Assembly (NCBI GenBank): GCA_037893245.1
Contig: JBAIAA010000606.1
Location: forward strand, 992,001 to 1,056,000
DNA: 64,000 nt
Direction of reading: 5' to 3'
DNA from: Crossaster papposus
Lineage: Eukaryota; Echinodermata; Asteroidea; Velatida; Solasteridae
Part shown: piece after piece, positions 25,312 to 39,359 of the stretch
How positions within the stretch are numbered: position 1 is the stretch's first letter
Layout of the letters: each line of letters starts with the position of its first letter
The notes under the pieces: model-generated
Databases searched by the model: none
What the model saw: only the letters and a program-made list of their open reading frames with translations
What the model was told of the DNA's origin: nothing
Translations under genes and position numbers: made by a program

Positions 25312-28000
25312 TTAGGAGATAGAGGGGGGGCCTCCAGGAATGGCAACATTAACAATTTGACCCGGGGCATGCTTTGTTAGTATTTTATTTCGATTTTCTG
25401 AAAATGTTAACGTTAACACACGCGTTTCAAATTTGCCATAGGTTTGTGCACACAATCCCCGCCCACAAATAAGGGAATGAAGGAAAGCATGCCCCGGGAA
25501 GGGGCTGGGTGTTAGGAGATAGAGGGGGGCCTCCAGGAATGGCAAAATTAGCAATTTGACCCGGGGCATGCTTTGTTAGTATTTTATTTCGATTTTCTGA
25601 AAATGTTAACGTTAAAACACGCGTTTCAAATTCGCCATAGGTTTGTGTACACATTCCCCGCCCACAAATAAGGGCATGAAGGAAAGCATGCCCCGGGAAG
25701 GGGCTGGGTGTTAGGAGATAGAGGGGGGCCTGCAGGAATGGCAAAATTAGCAATTTGACCCGGGGCATGCTTTGTTAGTATTTTATTTCGATTTTCTGAA
25801 AATGTTAACGTTAACACACGCGTTTCAAATTCGCCATAGGTTTGTGCACACAATCCCCGCCCACAAATAAGGGCATGAAGGAAAGCATGCCCCGGGAAGG
25901 GGCTGGGTGTTAGGAGATAGAGGGGGGCCTCCAGGAATGGCAAAATTAGCAATTTGACCCGGGGCATGCTTTGTTAGTATTTTATTTTGATTTTCTGAAA
26001 ATGTTAACGTTAACACACGCGTTTCAAATTCGCCATAGGTTTGTGCACACAATCCCCGCCCACAAATAAGGGCATGAAGGAAAGCATGCCCCGGGAAGGG
26101 GCTGGGTGTTAGGAGATAGAGGGGGGCCTCCAGGAATGGCAAAATTAGCAATTTGACCCGGGGCATGCTTTGTTAGTATTTTATTTCGATTTTCTGTACA
26201 TTTTAACGTTAACACACGCGTTTCAAATTTGCCATAGGTTTGTGCACACAATCCCCGCCCACAAATAAGGGCATGAAGGAAAGCATGCCCCGGGAAGGGG
26301 CTGGGTGTTAGGAGATAGAGGGGGGCCTCCAGGAATGGCAAAATTAGCAATTTGACCCGGGGCATGCTTTGTTAGTATTTTATTTCGATTTTCTGTAAAT
26401 GTTAACGTTAACACACGCGTTTCAAATTCGCCATAGGTTTGTGCACACAATCCCCGCCCACAAATAAGGGCATGAAGGAAAGCATGCCCCGGGAAGGGGC
26501 TGGGTGTTAGGAGATAGAGGGGGGCCTCCAGGAATGGCAAAATTAGCAATTTGACCCGGGGCATGCTTTGTTAGTATTTTATTTCGATTTTTTGAAAATG
26601 TTAACGTTAACACACGCGTTTCAAATTCGCCATAGGTTTGTGCACACAATCCCCGCCCACAAATAAGGGCATGAAGGAAAGCATGCCCCGGGAAGGGGCT
26701 GGGTGTTAGGAGATAGAGGGGGGGCCTCCAGGAATGGCAACATTAACAATTTGACCCGGGGCATGCTTTGTTAGTATTTTATTTCGATTTTCTGAAAATG
26801 TTAACGTTAACACACGCGTTTCAAATTTGCCATAGGTTTGTGCACACAATCCCCGCCCACAAATAAGGGAATGAAGGAAAGCATGCCCCGGGAAGGGGCT
26901 GGGTGTTAGGAGATAGAGGGGGGCCTCCAGGAATGGCAAAATTAGCAATTTGACCCGGGGCATGCTTTGTTAGTATTTTATTTCGATTTTCTGAAAATGT
27001 TAACGTTAAAACACGCGTTTCAAATTCGCCATAGGTTTGTGTACACATTCCCCGCCCACAAATAAGGGCATGAAGGAAAGCATGCCCCGGGAAGCGGCTG
27101 GGTGTTAGGAGATAGAGGGGGGCCTGCAGGAATGGCAAAATTAGCAATTTGACCCGGGGCATGCTTTGTTAGTATTTTATTTCGATTTTCTGAAAATGTT
27201 AACGTTAACACACGCGTTTCAAATTCGCCATAGGTTTGTGCACACAATCCCCGCCCACAAATAAGGGCATGAAGGAAAGCATGCCCCGGGAAGGGGCTGG
27301 GTGTTAGGAGATAGAGGGGGGCCTCCAGGAATGGCAAAATTAGCAATTTGACCCGGGGCATGCTTTGTTAGTATTTTATTTTGATTTTCTGAAAATGTTA
27401 ACGTTAACACACGCGTTTCAAATTCGCCATAGGTTTGTGCACACAATCCCCGCCCACAAATAAGGGCATGAAGGAAAGCATGCCCCGGGAAGGGGCTGGG
27501 TGTTAGGAGATAGAGGGGAGCCTCCAGGAATGGCAAAATTAGCAATTTGACCCGGGGCATGCTTTGTTAGTATTTTATTTCGATTTTCTGTACATTTTAA
27601 CGTTAACACACGCGTTTCAAATTTGCCATAGGTTTGTGCACACAATCCCCGCCCACAAATAAGGGCATGAAGGAAAGCATGCCCCGGGAAGGGGCTGGGT
27701 GTTAGGAGATAGAGGGGGGCCTCCAGGAATGGCAAAATTAGCAATTTGACCCGGGGCATGCTTTGTTAGTATTTTATTTCGATTTTCTGTAAATGTTAAC
27801 GTTAACACACGCGTTTCAAATTCGCCATAGGTTTGTGCACACAATCCCCGCCCACAAATAAGGGCATGAAGGAAAGCATGCCCCGGGAAGGGGCTGGGTG
27901 TTAGGAGATAGAGGGGGGCCTCCAGGAATGGCAAAATTAGCAATTTGACCCGGGGCATGCTTTGTTAGTATTTTATTTCGATTTTCTGAAAATTTTAACG
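25312..28000. repeat. 7-monomer higher-order repeat, two copies (period 1394 bp)
   Basis: 25312 onward recurs from 26706 with shared rare variants: TAAAACACGCG, GTACACATTCCCC, GGCCTGCAGG, TATTTTGATTTTC, then the TGTACATTTTAACG and TGTAAATGTTAACG units. A third, slightly different version starts at 19136 (offset 6176), lacking the CTGCAGG change. The order of shared changes could support a tree of the three copies. Confidence 0.85.
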
Positions 28001-29619
28001 TTAACACACGCGTTTCAAATTCGCCATAGGTTTGTGCACACAATCCCCGCCCACAAATAAGGGCATGAAGGAAAGCATGCCCCGGGAAGGGGCTGGGTAT
28101 TAGGAGATAGAGGGGGGCCTCCAGGAATGGCAAAATTAGCAATTTGACCCGGGGCATGCTTTGTTAGTATTTTATTTCGATTTTCTAAAAATTGTAACGT
28201 TAACACACGCGTTTCAAATTCGCCATAGGTTTGTGCACACAATCCCCGCCCACAAATAAGGGCATGAAGGAAAGCATGCCCCGGGAAGGGGCTGGGTGTT
28301 AGGAGATAGAGGGGGGCCTCCAGGAATGGCAAAATTAGCAATTTGACCCTGGGCATGCTTTGTTAGTATTTTATTTCGATTTTCTGAAAATGTTAACGTT
28401 AACACACGCGTTTCAAATTCGTCATAGGTTTGTGCACACAATCCCCGCCCACAAATAAGGGCATGAAGGAAAGCATGCCCCGGGAAGGGGCTGGGTGTTA
28501 GGAGATAGAGGGGGGGCCTCCAGGAATGGCAAAATTAGCAATTTGACCCGGGGTATGCTTTGTTAGTATTTTATTTCGATTTTCTGAAAATTGTAACGTT
28601 AACACACGCGTTTCAAATTCGCCATAGGTTTGTGCACACAATCCCCGCCCACAAATAAGGGCATGAAGGAAAGCATGCCCCGGGAAGGGGCTGGGTGTTA
28701 GGAGATAGAGGGGGGCCTCCAGGAATGGCAAAATTAGCAATTTGACCCGGGGCATGCTTTGTTAGTATCTTATTTCGATTTTCTGAAAATGTTAACGTTA
28801 ACACACGCGTTTCAAATTCGCCATAGGTTTGTGCACACAATCCCCGCCCACAAATAAGGGCATGAAGGAAAGCATGCCCCGGGAAGGGGCTGGGTGTTAG
28901 GAGATAGAGGGGGGGCCTCCAGGAATGGCAACATTAACAATTTGACCCGGGGCATGCTTTGTTAGTATTTTATTTCGATTTTCTGAAAATGTTAACGTTA
29001 ACACACGCGTTTCAAATTTGCCATAGGTTTGTGCACACAATCCCCGCCCACAAATAAGGGCATGAAGGAAAGCATGCCCCGGGAAGGGGCTGGGTGTTAG
29101 GAGATAGAGGGGGGCCTCCAGGAATGACAAAATTTGCAATTTGACCCGGGGCATGCTTTGTTAGTATTTTATTTCGATTTTCTGAAAATGTTAACGTTAA
29201 CACACGCGTTTCAAATTCGCCATAGGTTTGTGCACACAATCCCCGCCCACAAATAAGGGCATGAAGGAAAGCATGCCCCGGGAAGGGGCTGGGTGTTAGG
29301 AGATAGAGGGGGGCCTCCAGGAATGGCAAAATTAGCAATTTGACCCGGGGCATGCTTTGTTAGTATTTTATTTCGATTTTCTGAAAATGTTAACGTTAAC
29401 ACACGCGTTTCAAATTCGCCATAGGTTTGTGCACACAATCCCCGCCCACAAATAAGGGCATGAAGGAAAGCATGCCCCGGGAAGAGGCTGGGTGTTAGGA
29501 GATAGAGGGGGGCCTCCAGGAATGGCAAAATTTGCAATTTGACCCGGGGCATGCTTTGTTAGTATTTTATTTCGATTTTCTGTAAATTGTAACGTTAACA
29601 CACGCGTTTCAAATTCGCC

Positions 29620-32600
29620 ATAGGTTTGTGCACAAAATCCCTGCCCACAAATAAGGGCATGAAGGAAAGCATGCCCCGGGAAGGGGCTGGGTGTTAGGAG
29701 ATAGAGGGGGGCCTCCAGGAATGGCAAAATTAGCAATTTGACCCGGGGCATGCTTTGTTAGTATTTTATTTCGATTTTCTGAACATTTTAACGTTAACAC
29801 ACGCGTTTCAAATTCGCCATAGGTTTGTGCACACAATCCCCGCCCACAAATAAGGGCATGAAGGAAAGCATGCCCCGGGAAGGGGCTGGGTGTTAGGAGA
29901 TAGAGGGGGGCCTCCAGGAATGGCAAAATTAGCAATTTGACCCGGGGCATGCTTTGTTAGTATTTTATTTCGATTTTCTGAAAATGTTAACGTTAACACA
30001 CGCGTTTCAAATTCGCCATAGGTTTGTGCACACAATCCCCGCCCACAAATAAGGGCATGAAGGAAAGCATGCCCCGGGAAGGGGCTGGGTGTTAGGAGAT
30101 AGAGGGGGGCCTCCAGGAATGGCAAAATTTGCAATTTGACCCGGGGCATGCTTTGTTAGTATTTTATTTCGATTTTCTGAAAATGTTAACGTTAACACAC
30201 GCGTTTCAAATTCGCCATAGGTTTGTGCACACAATCCCCGCCCACAAATAAGGGCATGAAGGAAAGCATGCCCCGGGAAGGGGCTGGGTGTTAGGAGATA
30301 GAGGGGGGCCTCCAGGAATGGCAAAATTTGCAATTTGACCCGGGGCATGCTTTGTTAGTATTTTATTTCGATTTTCTGTAAATTGTAACGTTAACACACG
30401 CGTTTCAAATTCGCCATAGGTTTGTGCACAAAATCCCTGCCCACAAATAAGGGCATGAAGGAAAGCATGCCCCGGGAAGGGGCTGGGTGTTAGGAGATAG
30501 AGGGGGGCCTCCAGGAATGGCAAAATTAGCAATTTGACCCGGGGCATGCTTTGTTAGTATTTTATTTCGATTTTCTGAACATTTTAACGTTAACACACGC
30601 GTTTCAAATTCGCCATAGGTTTGTGCACACAATCCCCGCCCACAAATAAGGGCATGAAGGAAAGCATGCCCCGGGAAGGGGCTGGGTGTTAGGAGATAGA
30701 GGGGGGCCTCCAGGAATGGCAAAATTAGCAATTTGACCCGGGGCATGCTTTGTTAGTATTTTATTTCGATTTTCTGAAAATGTTAACGTTAACACACGCG
30801 TTTCAAACTCGCCATAGGTTTGTGCACACAATCCCCGCCCACAAATAAGGGCATGAAGGAAAGCATGCCCCGGGAAGGGGCTGGGTGTTAGGAGATAGAG
30901 GGGGGGCCTCCAGGAATGGCAACATTAACAATTTGACCCGGGGCATGCTTTGTTAGTATTTTATTTCGATTTTCTGAAAATGTTAACGTTAACACACGCG
31001 TTTCAAATTTGCCATAGGTTTGTGCACACAATCCCCGCCCACAAATAAGGGAATGAAGGAAAGCATGCCCCGGGAAGGGGCTGGGTGTTAGGAGATAGAG
31101 GGGGGCCTCCAGGAATGGCAAAATTAGCAATTTGACCCGGGGCATGCTTTGTTAGTATTTTATTTCGATTTTCTGAAAATGTTAACGTTAACACACGCGT
31201 TTCAAATTCGCCATAGGTTTGTGTACACAATCCCCGCCCACAAATAAGGGCATGAAGGAAAGCATGCCCCGGGAAGGGGCTGGGTGTTAGGAGATAGAGG
31301 GGGGCCTCCAGGAATGGCAAAATTAGCAATTTGACCCGGGGCATGCTTTGTTAGTATTATATTTCGATTTTCTGTACATTTTAACGTTAACACACGCGTT
31401 TCAAATTCGCCATAGGTTTGTGCACACAATCCCCGCCCACAAATAAGGGCATGAAGGAAAGCATGCCCCGGGAAGGGGCTGGGTGTTAGGAGATAGAGGG
31501 GGGCCTCCAGGAATGGCAAAATTAGCAATTTGACCCGGGGCATGCTTTGTTAGTATTTTATTTCGATTTTCTGAAAATGTTAACGTTAACACACGCGTTT
31601 CAAATTCGCCATAGGTTTGTGCACACAATCCCCGCCCACAAATAAGGGCATGAAGGAAAGCATGCCCCGGGAAGGGGCTGGGTGTTAGGAGATAGAGGGG
31701 GGCCTCCAGGAATGGCAAAATTAGCAATTTGACCCGGGGCATGCTTTGTTAGTATTTTATTTCGATTTTCTGTACATTTTAACGTTAACACACGCGTTTC
31801 AAATTTGCCATAGGTTTGTGCACACAATCCCCGCCCACAAATAAGGGCATGAAGGAAAGTATGCCCCGGGAAGGGGCTGGGTGTTAGGAGATAGAGGGGG
31901 GCCTCCAGGAATGGCAAAATTAGCAATTTGACCCGGGGCATGCTTTGTTAGTATTTTATTTCGATTTTCTGTAAATGTTAACGTTAACACACGCGTTTCA
32001 AATTCGCCATAGGTTTGTGCACACAATCCCCGCCCACAAATAAGGGCATGAAGGAAAGCATGCCCCGGGAAGGGGCTGGGTGTTAGGAGATAGAGGGGGG
32101 CCTCCAGGAATGGCAAAATTAGCAATTTGACCCGGGGCATGCTTTGTTAGTATTTTATTTCGATTTTCTGAACATTTTAACGTTAACACACGCGTTTCAA
32201 ATTCGCCATAGGTTTGTGCACACAATCCCCGCCCACAAATAAGGGCATGAAGGAAAGCATGCCCCGGGAAGGGGCTGGGTGTTAGGAGATAGAGGGGGGC
32301 CTCCAGGAATGGCAAAATTAGCAATTTGACCCGGGGCATGCTTTGTTAGTATTTTATTTCGATTTTCTGAAAATGTTAACGTTAACACACGCGTTTCAAA
32401 TTCGCCATAGGTTTGTGCACACAATCCCCGCCCACAAATAAGGGCATGAAGGAAAGCATGCCCCGGGAAGGGGCTGGGTGTTAGGAGATAGAGGGGGGCC
32501 TCCAGGAATGGCAAAATTTGCAATTTGACCCGGGGCATGCTTTGTTAGTATTTTATTTCGATTTTCTGAAAATGTTAACGTTAACACACGCGTTTCAAAT

Positions 32601-34390
32601 TCGCCATAGGTTTGTGCACACAATCCCCGCCCACAAATAAGGGCATGAAGGAAAGCATGCCCCGGGAAGGGGCTGGGTGTTAGGAGATAGAGGGGGGCCT
32701 CCAGGAATGGCAAAATTTGCAATTTGACCCGGGGCATGCTTTGTTAGTATTTTATTTCGATTTTCTGTAAATTGTAACGTTAACACACGCGTTTCAAATT
32801 CGCCATAGGTTTGTGCACAAAATCCCTGCCCACAAATAAGGGCATGAAGGAAAGCATGCCCCGGGAAGGGGCTGGGTGTTAGGAGATAGAGGGGGGCCTC
32901 CAGGAATGGCAAAATTAGCAATTTGACCCGGGGCATGCTTTGTTAGTATTTTATTTCGATTTTCTGAACATTTTAACGTTAACACACGCGTTTCAAATTC
33001 GCCATAGGTTTGTGCACACAATCCCCGCCCACAAATAAGGGCATGAAGGAAAGCATGCCCCGGGAAGGGGCTGGGTGTTAGGAGATAGAGGGGGGCCTCC
33101 AGGAATGGCAAAATTAGCAATTTGACCCGGGGCATGCTTTGTTAGTATTTTATTTCGATTTTCTGAAAATGTTAACGTTAACACACGCGTTTCAAATTCG
33201 CCATAGGTTTGTGCACACAATCCCCGCCCACAAATAAGGGCATGAAGGAAAGCATGCCCCGGGAAGGGGCTGGGTGTTAGGAGATAGAGGGGGGGCCTCC
33301 AGGAATGGCAACATTAACAATTTGACCCGGGGCATGCTTTGTTAGTATTTTATTTCGATTTTCTGAAAATGTTAACGTTAACACACGCGTTTCAAATTTG
33401 CCATAGGTTTGTGCACACAATCCCCGCCCACAAATAAGGGAATGAAGGAAAGCATGCCCCGGGAAGGGGCTGGGTGTTAGGAGATAGAGGGGGGCCTCCA
33501 GGAATGGCAAAATTAGCAATTTGACCCGGGGCATGCTTTGTTAGTATTTTATTTCGATTTTCTGAAAATGTTAACGTTAACACACGCGTTTCAAATTCGC
33601 CATAGGTTTGTGTACACAATCCCCGCCCACAAATAAGGGCATGAAGGAAAGCATGCCCCGGGAAGGGGCTGGGTGTTAGGAGATAGAGGGGGGCCTCCAG
33701 GAATGGCAAAATTAGCAATTTGACCCGGGGCATGCTTTGTTAGTATTATATTTTGATTTTCTGTACATTTTAACGTTAACACACGCGTTTCAAATTCGCC
33801 ATAGGTTTGTGCACACAATCCCCGCCCACAAATAAGGGCATGAAGGAAAGCATGCCCCGGGAAGGGGCTGGGTGTTAGGAGATAGAGGGGGGCCTCCAGG
33901 AATGGCAAAATTAGCAATTTGACCCGGGGCATGCTTTGTTAGTATTTTATTTCGATTTTCTGAAAATGTTAACGTTAACACACGCGTTTCAAATTCGCCA
34001 TAGGTTTGTGCACACAATCCCCGCCCACAAATAAGGGCATGAAGGAAAGCATGCCCCGGGAAGGGGCTGGGTGTTAGGAGATAGAGGGGGGCCTCCAGGA
34101 ATGGCAAAATTAGCAATTTGACCCGGGGCATGCTTTGTTAGTATTTTATTTCGATTTTCTGTACATTTTAACGTTAACACACGCGTTTCAAATTTGCCAT
34201 AGGTTTGTGCACACAATCCCCGCCCACAAATAAGGGCATGAAGGAAAGCATGCCCCGGGAAGGGGCTGGGTGTTAGGAGATAGAGGGGGGCCTCCAGGAA
34301 TGGCAAAATTAGCAATTTGACCCGGGGCATGCTTTGTTAGTATTTTATTTCGATTTTCTGTAAATGTTAACGTTAACACACGCGTTTCAA
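29620..34390. repeat. 12-monomer higher-order repeat, two copies (period 2389 bp)
   Basis: Units from about 29.6-29.8 kb recur at +2389, up to about 34.39 kb. Markers include ACACAAAATCCCTGCCC, GAACATTTTAACG, AACATTAAC with a 7-G run, AAGGGAATGAAGG, GTGTACACAATCC and TAGTATTATATTT with TGTACATTTT. The same series occurs at about 4.1-5.9 kb, which suggests an old, repeatedly amplified parent block. Confidence 0.85.
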
Positions 34391-37300
34391 ATTCGCCATA
34401 GGTTTGTGCACACAATCCCCGCCCACAAATAAGGGCATGAAGGAAAGCATGCCCCGGGAAGGGGCTGGGTGTTAGGAGATAGAGGGGGGCCTCCAGGAAT
34501 GGCAAAATTAGCAATTTGACCCGGGGCATGCTTTGTTAGTATTTTATTTCGATTTTCTGAAAATTTTAACGTTAACACACGCGTTTCAAATTCGCCATAG
34601 GTTTGTGCACACAATCCCCGCCCACAAATAAGGGCATGAAGGAAAGCATGCCCCGGGAAGGGGCTGGGTGTTAGGAGATAGAGGGGGGCCTCCAGGAATG
34701 GCAAAATTAGCAATTTGACCCGGGGCATGCTTTGTTAGTATTTTATTTCGATTTTCTAAAAATTGTAACGTTAACACACGCGTTTCAAATTCGCCATAGG
34801 TTTGTGCACACAATCCCCGCCCACAAATAAGGGCATGAAGGAAAGCATGCCCCGGGAAGGGGCTGGGTGTTAGGAGATAGAGGGGGGCCTCCAGGAATGG
34901 CAAAATTAGCAATTTGACCCTGGGCATGCTTTGTTAGTATTTTATTTCGATTTTCTGAAAATGTTAACGTTAACACACGCGTTTCAAATTCGTCATAGGT
35001 TTGTGCACACAATCCCCGCCCACAAATAAGGGCATGAAGGAAAGCATGCCCCGGGAAGGGGCTGGGTGTTAGGAGATAGAGGGGGGGCCTCCAGGAATGG
35101 CAAAATTAGCAATTTGACCCGGGGTATGCTTTGTTAGTATTTTATTTCGATTTTCTGAAAATTGTAACGTTAACACACGCGTTTCAAATTCGCCATAGGT
35201 TTGTGCACACAATCCCCGCCCACAAATAAGGGCATGAAGGAAAGCATGCCCCGGGAAGGGGCTGGGTGTTAGGAGATAGAGGGGGGCCTCCAGGAATGGC
35301 AAAATTAGCAATTTGACTCGGGGCATGCTTTGTTAGTATTTTATTTCGATTTTCTGAAAATGTTAACGTTAACACACGCGTTTCAAATTCGCCATAGGTT
35401 TGTGCACACAATCCCCGCCCACAAATAAGGGCATGAAGGAAAGCATGCCCCGGGAAGGGGCTGGGTGTTAGGAGATAGAGGGGGGGCCTCCAGGAATGGC
35501 CACATTAACAATTTGACCCGGGGCATGCTTTGTTAGTATTTTATTTCGATTTTCTGAAAATGTTAACGTTAACACACGCGTTTCAAATTTGCCATAGGTT
35601 TGTGCACACAATCCCCGCCCACAAATAAGGGAATGAAGGAAAGCATGCCCCGGGAAGGGGCTGGGTGTTAGGAGATAGAGGGGGGCCTCCAGGAATGGCA
35701 AAATTAGCAATTTGACCCGGGGCATGCTTTGTTAGTATTTTATTTCGATTTTCTGAAAATGTTAACGTTAACACACGCGTTTCAAATTCGCCATAGGTTT
35801 GTGTACACAATCCCCGCCCACAAATAAGGGCATGAAGGAAAGCATGCCCCGGAAAGGGGCTGGGTGTTAGGAGATAGAGGGGGGCCTCCAGGAATGGCAA
35901 AATTAGCAATTTGACCCGGGGCATGCTTTGTTAGTATTTTATTTCGATTTTCTGTACATTTTAACGTTAACACACGCGTTTCAAATTCGCCATAGGTTTG
36001 TGCACACAATCCCCGACCACAAATAAGGGCATGAAGGAAAGCATGCCCCGGGAAGGGGCTGGGTGTTAGGAGATAGAGGGGGGCCTCCAGGAATGGCAAA
36101 ATTAGCAATTTGACTCGGGGCATGCTTTGTTAGTATTTTATTTCGATTTTCTGAAAATGTTAACGTTAACACACGCGTTTCAAATTCGCCATAGGTTTGT
36201 GCACACAATCCCCGCCCACAAATAAGGGCATGAAGGAAAGCATGCCCCGGGAAGGGGCTGGGTGTTAGGAGATAGAGGGGGGCCTCCAGGAATGGCAAAA
36301 TTAGCAATTTGACCCGGGGCATGCTTTGTTAGTATTTTATTTCGATTTTCTGTACATTTTAACGTTAACACACGCGTTTCAAATTTGCCATAGGTTTGTG
36401 CACACAATCCCCGCCCACAAATAAGGGCATGAAGGAAAGCATGCCCCGGGAAGGGGCTGGGTGTTAGGAGATAGAGGGGGGCCTCCAGGAATGGCAAAAT
36501 TAGCAATTTGACCCGGGGCATGCTTTGTTAGTATTTTAGTTCGATTTTCTTACAATTTTAACGTTAACACACGCGTTTCAAATTCGCCATAGGTTTGTGC
36601 ACACAATCCCCGCCCACAAATAAGGGCATGAAGGAAAGCATGCCCCGGGAAGGGGCTGGGTGTTAGGAGATAGAGGGGGGGCCTCCAGGAATGGCAACAT
36701 TAACAATTTGACCCGGGGCATGCTTTGTTAGTATTTTATTTCGATTTTCTGAAAATGTTAACGTTAACACACGCGTTTCAAATTCGCCATAGGTTTGTGC
36801 ACACAATCCCCGCCCACAAATAAGGGCATGAAGGAAAGCATGCCCCGGGAAGGGGCTGGGTGTTAGGAGATAGAGGGGGGCCTCCAGGAATGGCAAAATT
36901 AGCAATTTGACCCGGGGCATGCTTTGTTAGTATTTTATTTCGATTTTCTGTACATTTTAACGTTAACACACGCGTTTCAAATTTGCCATAGGTTTGTGCA
37001 CACAATCCCCGCCCACAAATAAGGGCATGAAGGAAAGCATGCCCCGGGAAGGGGCTGGGTGTTAGGAGATAGAGGGGTCCTCCAGGAATGGCAAAATTAG
37101 CAATTTGACCCGGGGCATGCTTTGTTAGTATTTTATTTCGATTTTCTGAAAATTGTAACGTTAACACACGCGTTTCAAATTCGCCATAGGTTTGTGCACA
37201 CAATCCCCGCCCACAAATAATGGCATGAAGGAAAGCATGCCCCGGGAAGGGGCTGGGTGTTAGGAGATAGAGGGGGGCCTCCAGGAATGGCAACATTAGC

Positions 37301-39359
37301 AATTTGACCCGGGGCATGCTTTGTTAGTATTTTATTTCGATTTTTTAAAATTTTAACGTTAACACACGCGTTTCAAATTCGCCATAGGTTTGTGCACACA
37401 ATCCCCGCCCACAAATAAGGGCATGAAGGAAAGCATGCCCCGGGAAGGGGCTGGGTGTTAGGAGATAGAGGGGGGCCTCCAGGAATGGCAAAATTAGCAA
37501 TTTGACCCGGGGCATGCTTTGTTAGTATTTTATTTCGATTTTCTGAAAATTTTAACGTTAACACACGCGTTTCAAATTCGCCATAGGTTTGTGCACACAA
37601 TCCCCGCCCACAAATAAGGGCATGAAGGAAAGCATGCCCCGGGAAGGGGCTGGGTGTTAGGAGATAGAGGGGGGCCTCCAGGAATGGCAAAATTAGCAAT
37701 TTGACCCGGGGCATGCTTTGTTAGTATTTTATTTCGATTTTCTTAAAATTTTAACGTTAACACACGCGTTTCAAATTCGCCATAGGTTTGTGCACACAAT
37801 CCCCGCCCACAAATAAGGGCATGAAGGAAAGCATGCCCCGGGAAGGGGGTGTTAGGAGATAGAGGGGGGCCTCCAGGAATGGCAAAATTAGCAATTTGAC
37901 CCGGGGCATGCTTTGTTAGTATTTTATTTCGATTTTCTGAAAATGTTAACGTTAACACACGCGTTTCAAATTCGCCATAGGTTTGTGTACACAATCCCCG
38001 CCCACAAATAAGGGCATGAAGGAAAGCATGCCCCGGGAAGGGGCTGGGTGTTAGGAGATAGAGGGGGGCCTCCAGGAATGGCAAAATTAGCAATTTGACC
38101 CGGGGCATGCTTTGTTAGTATTTTATTTCGATTTTCTGTACATTTTAACGTTAACACACGCGTTTCAAATTCGCCATAGGTTTGTGCACACAATCCCCGC
38201 CCACAAATAAGGGCATGAAGGAAAGCATGCCCCGGGAAGGGGCTGGGTGTTAGGAGATAGAAGGGGGCCTCCAGGAATGGCAAAATTAGCAATTTGACCC
38301 GGGGCATGCTTTGTTAGTATTTTATTTCGATTTTCTGAAAATTTTAACGTTAACACACGCGTTTCAAATTCGCCATAGGTTTGTGCACACAATCCCCGCC
38401 CACAAATAAGGGCATGAAGGAAAGCATGCCCCGGGAAGGGGCTGGGTGTTAGGAGATAGAGGGGGGCCTCCAGGAATGGCAAAATTAGCAATTTGACCCG
38501 GGGCATGCTTTGTTAGTATTTTATTTCGATTTTCTGAAAATTTTAACGTTAACACACGCGTTTCAAATTCGCCATAGGTTTGTGCACACAATCCCCGCCC
38601 ACAAATAAGGGCATGAAGGAAAGCATGCCCCGGGAAGGGGCTGGGTGTTAGGAGATAGAGGGGGGCCTCCAGGAATGGCAAAATTAGCAATTTGACCCGG
38701 GGCATGCTTTGTTAGTATTTTATTTCGATTTTCTTAAAATTTTAACGTTAACACACGCGTTTCAAATTCGCCATAGGTTTGTGCACACAATCCCCGCCCA
38801 CAAATAAGGGCATGAAGGAAAGCATGCCCCGGGAAGGGGCTGGGTGTTAGGAGATAGAGGGGGGCCTCCAGGAATGGCAAAATTAGCAATTTGACCCGGG
38901 GCATGCTTTGTTAGTATTTTATTTCGAATTTCTGAAAATGTTAACGTTAACACACGCGTTTCAAATTCGCCATAGGTTTGTGTACACAATCCCCGCCCAC
39001 AAATAAGGGCATGAAGGAAAGCATGCCCCGGGAAGGGGCTGGGTGTTAGGAGATAGAGGGGGGCCTCCAGGAATGGCAAAATTAGCAATTTGACCCGGGG
39101 CATGCTTTGTTAGTATTTTATTTCGATTTTCTGTACATTTTAACGTTAACACACGCGTTTCAAATTCGCCATAGGTTTGTGCACACAATCCCCGCCCACA
39201 AATAAGGGCATGAAGGAAAGCATGCCCCGGGAAGGGGCTGGGTGTTAGGAGATAGAGGGGGGCCTCCAGGAATGGCAAAATTAGCAATTTGACCCGGGGC
39301 ATGCTTTGTTAGTATTTTATTTCGATTTTCTGAAAATGTTAACGTTAACACACGCGTTT

